From Sorghum bicolor (Eukaryota > Streptophyta > Magnoliopsida > Poales > Poaceae): a DNA stretch of 64,000 bases. Both the position numbers and the translations under genes were made by a program. Positions within the stretch are counted from its first letter, which is position 1, and the number at the start of each line of letters is the position of its first letter. Of the stretch, positions 19,416 to 32,606 are shown piece by piece. Below the pieces are notes generated by a model. That model had not been told where the DNA came from. It saw only the letters and a list, made by a program, of their open reading frames with translations, and ran no database searches. The DNA is taken from positions 41,476,819 through 41,540,818 of the forward strand of contig NC_012878.2 in assembly GCF_000003195.3 (NCBI RefSeq). Direction: 5' to 3'.

Positions 19416-21893
19416 ATGGCCACTCTCACTTCGCCAATTCCACGCTCCATGGTGATTTGGTTTGGGAGTCTCGAGTTCATGTCTACTGGCTCTGGCTACG
19501 ACATGATCTTGCTCTCGATCAAAGGACCGGGAGGAGCCCGCGTTGCGCCAGCACGGCAGAGGGCCCCGAGACGTCCTCGCCACCATGCCTCCCCACCCAA
19601 GAAGAGGCGTGGACAGCACCACCGTCGCCCCTCCGCCTCATCACGACCGGCAGTTCGTGCCAGGCAGGAGGTGACACAGGAGTCGACAGCACCACGCGCC
19701 AAAACCGTAGGCATGATGGCTCGGCGCCACGAGGATCGCACGACGACAGGAGGTGACGCGCCCCGCGCGCTCTCCCCCAACGCTAGGTTACTCCCACATG
19801 GGTTGTTCGCCCCAAGAAGAGTGTTGCCGTTCGGCCTGGACAATGCCACGGCGTCGCTCGCCAGGACAATATGTCCAAACGCCCAGACGTACATGGAGAG
19901 ACCAATGGTCCTCCCACGCGACCCTGGAGCACAGCTACCGACGTCCGAGCTACCGGATTTCTCCTAGGTACGAGGCCTCTGTCGCCTGGGCCCTGGGCGA
20001 TACACGATCACCTCGCTCAGGCAGTGGCTGCTGGAGGAAGGACGTGGATGTTTCTACGCTGCCGAGCCGGACTCCGATTCCGAGACCGATAGCTACGACC
20101 CTACTAGGGAATGCTATCATATCGACGGGGCGGTAGAAATTACCAACGAGACGTAGGACGCCGCGCTGGCGGTCGAGCCCCTACAGCAAGGGAAGACCCC
20201 AGGATGCCTAGGAATGACGGTCAGGTCGACCCCCCTCCACAAGAAGACAGAGCCACGCAAATTGCGCAGCTACGAGAGCTCAAGGCAAAGCTTGACGAGG
20301 ATCGCGAGCGCCTCATCCTGCTCGAGCAGATCCTTGAGCAGGACCTGCCTTACCCACCTGGCGGAAGTGTCCGCAGAAGGGCTCGAGAGGTGCATCGACA
20401 GATTGTTGGGGACGAGGAGCCAGAACAACCTGTCAGTTGCTTCCCTCGAGCAGGCCAGAATGTGGTAGCAGCAACAATGCTGTTGAATAACATGCCCGAG
20501 CCCTCAAATTCCCAAGCGCGGCGCATCCGAGACGAGGTGCAGACTCTGCTCCAGGTGGCGGCAGTACAGCAAGCAGAAAGCTCGGCCTCCCGACGTCGAG
20601 GGGCAGCTACTGAAAAGCGCAATGAGCCAGCCCAAAACGAAACGGAGGTGTCGTTCCATCAGCAGCCGCCACCTCGAGGGAAAAAGACCACACTCGTCCT
20701 CCCCGTCGACAACCAACGACGACATGACGCACGACGCGACATCGACAAGAATCGTCGCCGTCAGTATGGAGACGCAGAGGAGCGCGGTTACAGCGCCCAA
20801 CGTGGCGGAAGATACGACAGCGATGAGGACTGGATGGCCCTGGAACCACCAAGCCCGCGGGTGTTCAGTAGGGCGATCCGCAGCACGCCGCTGCCCAGCC
20901 CATTTCGACCCCCGACCAGCATTGCGAAATACAACGGCGAGACCAAGCCAGAGCTATGGTGGCAGACTTTAGGCTGGCCTGTCAGCTAGGAGGCACTCGA
21001 GGGGACGATCCAGCCATCATCCGACAGCTACCGCTCTTCCTCTCCGACACCGCCCGCAGATGGCTCGAGGAGCTCCCGGCCAACCAGATCTACAATTGGG
21101 CCAATTTGGTCAGGGTGTTCGAGGGCAACTTCAAAGGAACCTACATACAACCCGGCAACTCGTGGGACCTCAGCAAATACAAGCAAAAGTCGGGAGAAAC
21201 CCTCCGAGAGTACGCTCAACGCTTTTCAAAGCAGCGCACCGAGCTGCCACATATCCCCGACCACGACGTCATCCTGGCCTTTGTCTCTAGTACCACCAGT
21301 CAAGACTTGGTGCGGGAATTGGGCCAGAATCGCCCTCAGACCGTCGACGAGCTGATGGACGTAGTGGCGAACTACGCGGCAGGGGAAGAAGCGGTCGGCG
21401 CCTTCTTCAGCTGTGAAGGAAGGAAAGGCAAGCCGCCCGCCGATGATGACGAGGGCCCCAGTCGAGTTCCCAAGAAGAACAAAAAGAAGAAGAAAGCCCG
21501 ACCATTCCAGTGGGAGGATCTCGACGACGATCTTGTCGCCGCCATGGAGCGCAAAAGGCCTCTAGGCCCTCTAGAGGGGGCATCTTTGACAAGATGCTGA
21601 AGGAGCCACGCCCTTACCACAAGGGAGGGGCAAACCACAAGCTCGAGGACTGCCGCATGCTGAAAAAGCATTTCGATGGTCTGGGGTTCAAGAAGGATGC
21701 TCGTGACGACCCAAAGAAAGAGAAGAACGACGACAAGGGGGACGACAAAGACGACGACGGTTTCCCTGCCGTCCACAACTGCTATATGATCTACGGTGGT
21801 CCCTCGATGCAACTGACCGCCAGACAGCGCAAGAGGGAACGCCGTGAAGTCTTTGCGGCAAGGATGGCAGTGCCCCAGTACCTCAGCTGGTAG
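19416..21893 (+). pseudogene. gag: Tat-2 gag
   Basis: An ATG at 19416 (MATLTSPIPRS) begins an Arg/Pro-rich leader region that changes frame several times. From 20195 a coiled, charged part (IAQLRELKAKLDEDRERLI) precedes the capsid-like domain (IAKYNGETKPELW, then RLACQLGG, WLEELPANQIYNWANLVRVF, GETLREYAQRFSKQR). A frame change near 20950 and another near 21560 split it. A Cys/His motif follows (YHKGGANHKLEDC), where the first expected Cys is Arg. It forms the particle in an intact relative; this copy cannot. Confidence 0.82.
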
Positions 21894-22570
21894 AGCACCC
21901 CCATCACCTTCGATCGAGACGATCATCCCGACAAGGTAGTCACCCCTGGCATCTACCCGCTCGTCGTTGACCCCATCATCGTCAACACCCGACTCTCAAA
22001 GGTGCTGATGGATGGCGGCAGCAGCCTCAACATCATCTACCTCGAGACCCTCGACCTCCTAGGCATCGACAGGGCACGACTTCAGCCAAGCGCCGACGGC
22101 TTCCATGGTGTCGTACCAGGGAAGAAGGTGTTATCGGTAGGTCGAATCGACCTACCTGTTTGCTTTGGCACGAAGGCCAATTTCAGAAAGGAGACCCTCA
22201 CCTTTGAGGTGGTGGGGTTCTGAGGCACGTACCACGCCATCATCGGACGCCCGGGTTACGCCAAATTCATGGCTATCCCCAACTACACCTACCTGAAGCT
22301 AAAGATGCCCGGTCCCAAGGGCGTCATCACCGTCAGCTCCTCCTTCGAGCATGCATACGAGTGCGACGTCGAATGCGTCGAGTACGGGGAAGCCGTTCAG
22401 AGTTCCACCGAGCTCGCCTCGAAGCTCGAGGCCCTGGCTGCAGAGGCTCCAGAGCCCAAGCGCCCGCGGGCAGCTTCGAGCCGGCAGAAGGAACAAAGAA
22501 GATCCTGCTCGACCCCAACAACTCCGACGACAAGGTGCTAACGATCAGCGCCGACCTCGACCCCAAATAG
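21894..22570 (+). pseudogene. Tat-2 protease
   Basis: After a TAG at 21891-21893 the frame gives LMDGGSSLNIIY, the retropepsin active site, and IIGRPGYAKFM, the late conserved motif. A TGA at 22221-22223 interrupts, and a frame change near 22480 precedes LTISADLDPK. The section ends at a TAG (22568-22570) in the same place as the Tat-1 amber codon. Confidence 0.82.
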
Positions 22571-25500
22571 GAAGTCGTGCTCGTCGACTTTCTCCGTGCG
22601 AACACTGACATGTTTGCATGGAGTCCCTCGGACATGCCAGGCATACCGAGGGAAGTCGCCGAGCACTCCTTGTTGATTTGAGCCGGTTCCAAGCCAGTGA
22701 AGCAGCGGCCACGTCGCTTCGACGAGGAAAAGTGCAAGATCATTGGCGAGGAAATTCTCAAGCTTTTGACTGCTGGATTCAACAAGGAGGTTCACCATCC
22801 CGACTGGTTAGCAAATCCTGTACTAGTTAAGAAAAAGAATGGGAAAATGAGGATGTGCGTCGATTATACGAGTTTAAATGAAGCATGTCCGAAAGTTCCT
22901 TTTCCATTACCACGAATAGATCAAATTGTTGATTCTACTGCGGGATGTGAAACCCTTTCTTTCCTTGATGCATATTCTGGTTACCATCAGATAAAAATAA
23001 AAGAGTCCGACCAGCTCGTGACGTCTTTCATTATGCCTTTAGGGATGTATTGTTATGTAACTATGTCGTTCGGGCTTCGAAATGCGGGAGCCACATATCA
23101 ACGCTGCATGCTCCACGTGTTTGGCAAGCACATAGGGTCGACGGTCGAGGCCTATGTTGACGACATCGTCATCAAGTCAAAGAAACGAGGAGACCTGATC
23201 CAGGACCTCGAGATCGCTTTTAGCTGCTTACGCGCCAACCAGATCAACTCAACCCCGAGAAGTGCGTTTTCGGCGTGCCTCGAGGCATGCTCCTGGGTTA
23301 CATCGTTTCCTAGCGCGGCATCGAGGCCAACCCCAAGAAAGTCTCGGCCATCATGAGGATGGGGCCAATCCGAGATGTCAAGGGCGTGTAGAGAGTCACG
23401 GGATGCTTAGCGGCGCTGAGTCATTTCATCTCGAGGTTGGGAGAAAAGGCGTTGCCACTATATCGACTTCTGAAGAAAGTCGAGCGTTTCTCTTGGACCC
23501 CCAAGGCCGAGGAAGCCCTCGATAACTTGAAGAAAATGCTGACCTCTGCACCAGTCCTAGTCCCGCCTCAACCCGCAGAACCTCTGCTCCTTTACGTTGC
23601 CTCGACGACCCAGGTCGTCAGTGCAGCTATGGTGCTCGAAAGGCAGGAAGAGGGGCATCCATTGCTAGTCTAGAGGCCGGTCTATTTCATCAGCAAGGTG
23701 CTCTCAGAGACCAAGGCGTGTTACCTGCAAATCCAGAAGCTAATCTACGCCGTGATCCTCACCCGACGCAAGCTACGACATTACTTCCTCGGTCACCCTA
23801 TCACGGTGGTCTCGTCCTTCCCCTTGGGCGAGATCATCCAAAGTCGGGAGGCCACGGGAAGAATCGCCAAGTGGTCGGTCGAGCTCATGAGTGAGACCCT
23901 CACTTATGCGCCCCGTAAAGCTATCAAATCACAAGCCCTGGTGGATTTCGTCGCGGAATGGATAGACTCCCAGCTCCCCCCGGCTCAAGTTCAGGCAGAG
24001 CTGTGGACGATGTACTTTGACGGGTCTCTCATGAAGACAGGAGCTGGGGCAGGCCTGCTGTTCATTTCGCCCCTGGGCGTTCATATGAGGTACGTCATCA
24101 GGATACATTTTGCCACGTCCAACAACGTCGCGGAGTACGAGGCCCTTGTCAACGGTCTGAAGATCGCCATCGAGCTAGGAGTCCGACGCCTCGATGTTCA
24201 AGGCGACTCCTAGCTGGTCATCGACCAAGTGATGAAGGCCTCGAACTGCCACGACCCAAAAATGGAAGCATACTGCAAGGAGGTCTGTCGACTCGAGGAC
24301 AAGTTTCACGGCCTCGAACTCGTCCATGTCGCCCGATGCTACAACGAGGCGGCCGACGAACTCGCTAAGATTGCGTCGACTCGAGGAATGGTCCCACCTG
24401 ACGCGTTCTCAAGAGATCTACACAAGCCATCCGTCGACTTGGGCTCAGGGGCTGGTGTCGAAGCCAGTCCTGCCCAGCAAACCGACGCTGTCGAAGTGCT
24501 ACTAATGGCAGCTGAGGTAATGGAGGTGGAACAGCAGCTCGGTCGACCGTTTGACTGGCGCACGCCGTTCCTCGACTGCCTAATCTGCTGCGAGCTACCA
24601 GAAGATCGATCCGAGGCCTGCCGTATCGCTCGACGGGCCAAATCATATGTAATCTACGGCGAAGACAATGAGCTATATCAGCCAAGCCCGACGAGGATCT
24701 TGCAGCGTTGCATCAACATAGAAGAAGGCCGAAAACTCCTCGAGGATCTACACTCGGGGGGCTTGTGGTCACCACGCTGCTCCACGGACCCTCGTGGTGA
24801 ACGCTTTCCGACAAGGCTTCTACTGGCCAACGGCCGTATCTGACACCATCGAGCTCATGCGCTCGTGCCATGGGTGCCAGTTCTATGCCAAGCAGACGCA
24901 TCTGCCCACCCACGCTCTCCAGATGATCCCCATCACATGGCCGTTTGCGGTGTGGGGGCTCGACTTAGTAGGACCTCTACAAAAGGCAAAAGGTAGATAC
25001 ACCCATTTGTTGGTGGCCATTAATAAGTTCTCCAAATGGATCGAGGCTCGACCCATCACCAACATCCGCTCCGATCAGGCCATCCTTTTCTTCACCGACA
25101 TCATCCACCGGTTTGGGATCCCCAATGTCATCATCACCGACAACAGCACTCAGTTCACCGGCAGAAAGTTCTTGGACTTCTACGATCGGCATCACATCCA
25201 TGTGAACTGGTCTACAGTGGCCCACCCTCGAACTAACGGCCAGGTCGAGCGTGCCAACGGCATGATTTTACAGGGGCTCAAACCAAGGATCTACAATCAC
25301 TTGAAGAAATTCGGCAAGAAATGGGTCGACGAGCTTTCCTCGGTCCTATGGAGCTTAAGGACGATGCCAAGCAGGGCTACAAAATACACCCCATTCTTCA
25401 TGGTCTATGGCTCTGAGGCCGTGCTACCAACGGACCTCGAGTATGGATCCCCTCGACTCAAAGCATACAACGAGCAATCGAATAAAGAAACTCAAGAGAA

Positions 25501-25798
25501 TGCGGTCGACCAACTCGAGGAAGCTCGAGACATGGCCCTCCTCAACTCCGCCAGATACCAGCAGAAGCTTCGACGCTACCACGACAAGCACGTATGCAAG
25601 AGAGATCTGAATGTGGGCGACCTCGTCCTACGGCGGCGGCAAAGAAATCAAGGATGCCACAAGCTGACTCCACCTTGGGAGGGCCCGTACGTGGTGGCCG
25701 AGGTCCTGAAGCCAGGGACACACAAGCTTGCAGACGAAAAAGGGGCAATCTTCACCAACGCGTGGAACATCGAACAGCTACGTCGATTCTACCCCTAA
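22571..25798 (+). pseudogene. pol: Tat-2 pol: RT, RNase H, archaeal-type RNase H, integrase
   Basis: RT shows MRMCVDYTSLN, FLDAYSGYHQI and active site YVDDIVIK. A frame change near 23245 and TAGs at 23311, 23389 and 23671 follow. The extra RNase H has [14 protein letters not shown], and QGDS followed by a TAG at 24211-24213. Integrase has its zinc-binding region broken near 24765 (frame change), then CHGCQFY, GLDLVGPL, ITDNSTQFTG and GQVERANG, open from 24794 to the stop at 25796-25798. Most stops are explained by C-to-T change at CAG or CGA. All enzyme activities are lost in this copy. Confidence 0.88.
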
Positions 25799-26334
25799 AA
25801 TTTCAGAGCTTTATGTTCCCATGTACATTCTGTACCAAGTCCTTATGAACGAGTGCATGAATGAATGAGATCTTTCCCTCGAGAAATTTGTTTTTTTCAC
25901 GATGTTAGAAGGGAGTACCAACTATGACCCATCATAGTCGATACCCCCTCGGGGTCTAGCAGGGGGGTGCCCCCCCTCCCAGTGTCGAAAAAACCAAATA
26001 ATCCTTTCGTTCCTATCTGTAGACTTCATACGGTCGGATAGTAGAGGCACCTCGAGCCCCTTAGGGGCCGAGAGACAACGAGCCTGAGAACTCCTACGCC
26101 CCCGGGATACAGAAACTCTACTCGATTCCTCACCCTTGAGACTATCGAGGTCGCCTTAAGCAAAATACCAAACAAGGAATACAAACATAGGCGCAAAAGC
26201 AAAAAGAGCCTCGAGCGGAAAGATGGACAAACGTTCACGAACATTATAAGTCACTTAAAAACACAATATTACACAAGATAGAATGGCAAAGTACTATACA
26301 AAGGGCCTCAGCACCCAGAGTAGGCACGCAGGCC
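25799..26334. other. Convergent interval between Tat-2 pol and antisense gene
   Basis: No gene recognised. It contains a C/G-run segment (25945-25985) and the 3' untranslated ends of two facing transcripts, as in Tat-1 but longer (536 bp). Confidence 0.6.
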
Positions 26335-27572
26335 TCAGTCTGCGTCTCGGCCCTCACCATCCTCGCCCGCGCCTGAGCTACTCTCAGGAGGAAGTACTTC
26401 TGGCTCAAACAACTTAGCCAACCTCTCCCCAGGGACCTCTGCGTCGTCGATCAAGGCGTGGAGCCTCTCCTCGTTCTCCGCGTCAGTCTTGGAGATGTCG
26501 GTGACGAAGCCGTGGGACACCACCTCCATGTCGTACGAAAAGCCCGAGCAGACTACCGCCATCGCCCGCTTCACACCGACATGAAGAGTGTCCCGCACTC
26601 AATCCCTCAGTGCCACGCCTAGATAGCACAGTTGATCGACCAGTGCATCGCCTCGAGCTTCCTCCCTCGATTCGTCCATAGGCTTAACCTCCCAAGAGGT
26701 CGAGAGATCGCTTATCGCCGTCCGCAGCCGACGGTTCAGAGCGACCTCCCCCTCGAGCTGGGCCTTGGCGGAGCGAGCCTCGACTTGGGCGGCCAGCAGC
26801 TCACCTTTAAGCCCTGCAAGGACCAACATGAGGGAATTAGATAACACCAGGCACACCTCAGAAAAGAAACTCGACAGTAGAAACGTACCACGGATGCTCT
26901 CCTCTAGAGTCGTGTTCTCGCCAACCAAGTTGGTGTTAGCCCTCTCGACCTCCCTGTTGGAGCGCGCCAGCTCGGTGTTGGCGACACGCAGATCTTCGAT
27001 CGCCTTGCCGCCCTGCGCGATGGCCCCATCTTTTTCCAACAGCGCTCTCTTCAGACGATCAACGTCGTCAGAAAGGCTGCGGGATCGAGCCCGCTCCGCC
27101 TCGAGATCTTCGAGGGCCTTCTTCTTGGCCTCCTCTACGGCGCTCCTGGCGATCTCGCCATTCACGCACTCCACCTTCATCCTTTGGAAGGTTTCCCGTG
27201 CGGAGGCGAGTTCAGTCTGGAGGAGGCCCTTCTCCTTATCTAGGTCAGCAGCCACACTCTTGTAAGCCAAGGCCTCGTCCCTGGCCTTAGACGCAGCCTC
27301 CTCGACCGTCATTGACCGCTCCCTCAACAGCACAGCTTCTTCCGCCGCCTTCCTCGAGGCCTCTTGAACCTCGGCCAGAGCAGCCTCCCTCTCCTTTTTC
27401 TCCTCCTCAAGCGCCAAAAGATCATTGTAGGCCATGAGGAGCTTCTCCCGCGACTCTAGGAGTTTATCCTTGAGGATTGGGAGTTGCTCCCAGCCGCCTC
27501 TCAGCGCGCGCCTTGACGCCTCAGATAATCTCCTCGACGGTTTCGAGAGACCCCCCGTGGTGCAGGAACAGG

Positions 27573-27577
27573 TCGAC
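27573..27577. repeat. Target-site duplication TCGAC, left copy
   Basis: Equals 39286-39290 and flanks the TG...CA ends of the 5-kb-LTR element. The Tat-2 antisense exon reading resumes across the join. Confidence 0.93.
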
Positions 27578-30500
27578 TGTAACATCCCTGATGTTACGAA
27601 CACTAAAAAGGGATCATGTCATCATAAGCATTGCAAAGCATATTTGTTAAGCACATCATTATGCATCAACTTAAAATAAGTTTATTTTGGTTGATTGTGC
27701 TTAGGGAATTAAAGTGTGTTTATCTTGTGAAGTGATGCTTGTGATGGTTGTTTAATCCCTAGTTAAGGAGGGAGGTAAGGAAATAGCTAAGGAAAAACCC
27801 TAATTTCAACCCTAGTTTTTACCCCTTTTTGTGTAACTTAAAAACTAAGCAAAATTTGGGGATGAGTTCAAAAGAAAAGTTGTAGGTCTTGTTAAGATGT
27901 ACAACTTTGGTGTTTTGAGTTTTTGAAGTTTCAGCACAAAATTCAAAGTAATGTTGAAAATACAGATTTCGAGAAAGTGTCCCCTTTTCCAATTTGAATC
28001 TCTAATTCAAAATCTAATTAGAATCTTGAAATGTGACCAAAATGAAAGTTGTAGAGCTCATCAAGTTGAACAACTTTTATTTTGGGAATTTTCAAGTTGT
28101 TGAGAAAAATCAAAAGTAATTTTGGAATTTCTATTCTGCCCCAATTCAAATTGGAATTTTTCCGCAAATTTGGATTTTGAAATTCAAACTGTTTTGCCAA
28201 ATACACACTCTTTTACTCAGAATCAACTCTAGGCACTAAAGGATGTTTTGTAGCTTTTAAAATGTTGAACAACTTTTATTTTGGCAGAAATTTGACTTCA
28301 GTTCAATTTTTGAGAGTAATTTGCAAAAGACAAGGGAAGAGAGGGATAGAGCTTGCTACACTGTCCCGATATGGATCACGAGCTCCAGTCACCGCGAGGC
28401 CGCAGGCCGTGCAGCGCCGCGCGTGCGTTCTCGCCGCCACGCAGCTGCTTGCTAGCCACGTCACCGCGCGACGTGGACGCCCGCGACCTCTACGTCTCGA
28501 CCTCTTGAGCGCCCGCGCAGCCGACCTCGAGCTCACTTACTCCGGCGACCGAAAGCACCCAGTGAAGCTCCACCGTCCAATACCCTCTACACGCAACTCC
28601 TCTGACTAATTCGAGTTCTCCAACACCTTCGCCATATCCTTGCGAACCCAGTGTACGCCCAGGAACCCTCCCTGCCCCTCTCAATCGCCCGGGCGCCGTC
28701 TTTCTTCCTCAACTCCGGCCGAAAGCGCCGCCGTCGGCGCTTCACGTGGCCAGGCCTCCTCCGTGCTTCTCCACCACTTCTGAGCGGCTTGACGAAGTCG
28801 TGCTGAGCCCCTGATGCTACCCAACTCTTCCCCTCGCCTTCCCGGCGGCCGTTGCGCCACGTTTTCCCCTAGCCCCGTCGAGAGCTCCGCCAGTGCCGCT
28901 GTTCACGTGGCCATGCCTCCACAGACCACCTCTGGCCAAGTAGAGGGAACCAGAGGGTGTGCGTGAGTCCAGGTGAACTCCCCCGCTGCTCCTCTGCCGC
29001 CGACGAGCACCCCAACGCCGAAACTGCGATCTCCGACGAGCTCCTCTGTTTTCAGTTCGTGACCAGGGACTTCGCGCGACAATTTGAAGTTCTCCAGGGG
29101 TCTGATTGCACAGACTGTGAGTCAGGTGAATAGTACTATAAGGACTTGTTTGTAGATGTTTTGTTGAATTTTTGAAAATTCATATCTGGAGTTTGGTAAC
29201 TCCAATTTTGGTGAACCAAATTTTGTTATGCTCCTTGAGATGTCTAGTTTTTATTAAAAATATGAAACTGACCATGTTTTGTAGGAAAATAATTAGTTAT
29301 GATTTATGTTCTTTAATTATGCTTAAAAAGATGAAATTCATATCTCATGTTGTGTAGCTCCTTTTAGCCTGAAATTTGTATGGTGTGCTCATGATCTTAT
29401 TTGTGTGCTGCAGTAATAATTTAATATTCATTGGATGATACATGGTTAAGTTATTAATTTATCTTGTTTAGGCCTTATTAAATAGTTTACCATTAAACTA
29501 AAAATAAATAAATGTAAAATATGGTTACTCTACCTTTATATGAGGTTGTTATATCATATAGATACATAATTTAGCTATGTGTTTGTAGAAAATGTCGAGT
29601 TTCTTATTTATCTTACTGTTACATGCTTCCTTGTGATGAAAATTTCTCTTTTTCATGAAAATTGCTATACTTATCCAAATGGCATGAAATTTATACAGTA
29701 GACTTTGGAGAGCATATATGAGCTGCTGTAGTTTTCTCAGAATTTACTGTGTAATTTTGATATATGGTTATTACTTTGTCTATTTACCAAAATAAATTAA
29801 TAAAGGCATGAAAGGAATTTATTTAGGGATGATCATGATGTTTTCTAGTATCTCTTTGATGTATTGTAACTGTTGGTAAGCTGGGTTTTGTCCAGGTTCA
29901 AGTTTGGAACATAAATAAAAAGTTATTTCTTTATAATTCAAATATTAGTGGTTTCTCGACAGTTTCTGGAGTGTCATGAATTGCTCTAGGTAGATAATAT
30001 TGGATGTGAAACTTGTCTATAACAAAGTTGTATATAATTCATGTATCTACCTGGTGTTAAAGTTTGGTGGCATTTGGCCCTATGGTTTATGAGTTATGCC
30101 TGTTTAAATTTAAGTTTCAGAAATAGTTTCTCTCTGTCAAGTCCTGGATCAGTTTCTGTAGTTGTGCAATTTCGACCTACTAAACTTGTTAATCCTGCTT
30201 TGATGATGAAAGATAAATTGTAGAAATTTTCATAAGCTTTTCAAAATGTTATGGATCATGACTTTTGGTGCTCTAGAACTCTGGTTATAGATGTATAAAG
30301 CTTAATATCTGATTCTGTCCAAGGTCTGGACAGAATTGTTTATTCATACTGTTTGGCCATCTTATCTCTTAAATCAGTTCTCGAAGATAATAACAAAGTT
30401 GTAGAAAATCATCTAAGCTTTCCAGAAAGTCTAATATCATCTTTATTGGATGCTTGGATCTCTAATTATGGTTGAATGAAGTTGCATATATGCTGCTATC

Positions 30501-32606
30501 CTAGTTATGTGTGCAAATTTGAATTAAGTTTGAATTTTATATAGGAAATTATGTGCTGATTCAAAAATGGTGAAAATTTTTGTATAAGTTCTGTGCTTTG
30601 AGTAGGACATAGAAAAAATGCTAAAGTTCATTTTCTGATACTGTGAACATGTATAAAAATTCTGTCTTTTATTTAGTAAATAAAACTTCCATGAATTTTA
30701 ATAATTTATTGATATGTCCAAAAATCACCAAAATTTGTGGAATGCCTCTGAATATTATTCCCTAGGTTCACACAAAATTTGGTGGTATTTGGATAATGTT
30801 TGATTAAAATATTGTTATACCCTTAATTAGTAATTTAGTAATAATTCCAAAATAATTAAGTAATAATTAACTTAATTTCACAAATTAGGATTTGAGTGCC
30901 TTTGGAATTGTGTGATGATCTGAGGTCATTAACTTTAATGACCTTTGACATTTAATTATTGTTTAGTGTCAATACTTAATTACTGTCATTAATACCTAAT
31001 TAAGAATTAATTAAGATAAAAAGGATTAATAATTAGTTAATTAAGAATAATTATGAATTAAGAGAAATCTTAATTTACTGATGCAACCTCTTGGGTAAAG
31101 ACACTAAGATGATAAACAACTTTAATTACTGTTTAACCTGTCCTTGCACCGAGGAGGAGAGTTGTACTCAACTCGGTCCTTCTTAAATTTTGTGATACGC
31201 ATATCATGAGCATCCATCATTTTGCGTATAGTGCACGTGACCGAAGGAGCGACCGTTGAACCGAACCCCGAGGTCGGTGCTCCGTTCGAGGAAGTAGGAT
31301 CCGAGACTTGGGAAGTCTCCGAGGGTCCCTATCAGCTCTGCAACCAAGGCAAGCCCCGGATGCATTAACCCCTCCTTGAATGTTTTAAATCTTTTATCAC
31401 TTACGAATTAAAAATGTTGCATTAGGTAGTTGAGAATTGGGTTAACCTACTTGCTGCATTTACTACCGTTCCGTTGATGGCCTGCTGGGTTGAGAATTTA
31501 TAGTACTAGCCACTTGCCCTCGGCAAGCCCGGTCTTGTGATCCCTCGACGCGAACAGCTACTCGCGCACTGGGCGTGGAGCGATGGCGAGAGTAGCGTGT
31601 ACCCACCTTACTGATCTGAGATGACCGGGAAACATCTAGATCGGCTGTAGGATGGTGGGGTACTGTGCTCTCGGGTGCCGCGAACCTAGTCAAATTTGGG
31701 GAGAGCTCGATTTGGGTTGACATATGCAAGATTTGGTTCTACATATGTCGGGTGGTTAGGAACTCCAACTGGATTGCTAAGCGATTCGAATCCTCATTGC
31801 TCCCCGATTGGGAGACTCAATTCCTTCGACCCTCATCGTAGTTAAATATGCAACTAAGTGGTAAAATGAAAAAGGGGGAAATGTCTCCTGAGGTTCGTAT
31901 CCCAATTCCCGGACTCAGAGTGACATGAAGTTATGGCCGTTGGATGCACAATAATTTTATTAAGGACTAGGAACTTATAGACTTGCCTGTGAGAAGTAAC
32001 TAGATAGACTGTCCTCGAACTCCTCGACCTCTTAAGGAGAGGAATTCGTAGATAAAACTTGAAAGTAAGGATGCACTATTAGTAAGCTTTTCAGTAAAAC
32101 AATTTGGCTCCTTGCTCAGCCACTCCTTGTCTACCCTAAGCCTGCATTCCTAAGTTCTCCTTTTTTTCCGCCGGGTAAGTCTTGTTGAGTACTCCCGTAC
32201 TCAGGGTTTATAACCCCTGTTGCAGGTGCTGACTTATGCTGCTAATGGAGGTCATGTCGGTGGGCGCGACATGATTTATCCACCTCTTCTACCTTAGAAG
32301 CTTCACCTAAGATGCTTCCGCTACCCTACACATCTTTTGGAAATTTAGTTGTTTATATTCCATCATATGTTGTAAGTTGAGTTATAAATCTTCTGCACTT
32401 CGATGTAAGTTATTTTTGTAATAAATGTTGTAATATTGTGGTAACTCCATGTTGATCCTGTATGAGTTAAAATGTGGATGATTCGGGGTCCTCCGAGGGC
32501 ACCCAACAGACTATCCAAGTTATATGACTCTCATTTGCAGTAGTCAGAGGTCTTAAGGACAATGACAGGTGCATGTGGGCCATATAATTAGGGTGGTTCT
32601 GCCACA
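27578..32606 (+). repeat. 5' LTR of the non-autonomous element, 5,029 bp
   Basis: TGTAACATCC...CTGCCACA. It has repeated phrases around GAACAACTTTTATTTTGG (28065-28082 and 28265-28282), a GC-rich block (about 28340-29110) and a long AT-rich part. Compared with the right LTR it lacks about 216 bp (37970-38185) and has two extra pieces of about 84 bp (30040-30123) and 42 bp (31790-31831). These three indels account exactly for the 90-bp length difference. Confidence 0.88.

Noticed and set aside
22333..22785. Minus-strand frames opposite Tat-2 protease/RT
   Set aside because: Shadows of the coding strand; their translations carry no independent motif.
28262..28609. Frame of about 100 codons present in both 5-kb LTRs (also 34911-35198)
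   Set aside because: It recurs only because the two LTRs are copies of each other; it sits in a GC-rich block where open frames on both strands are expected, and has no recognised motif.
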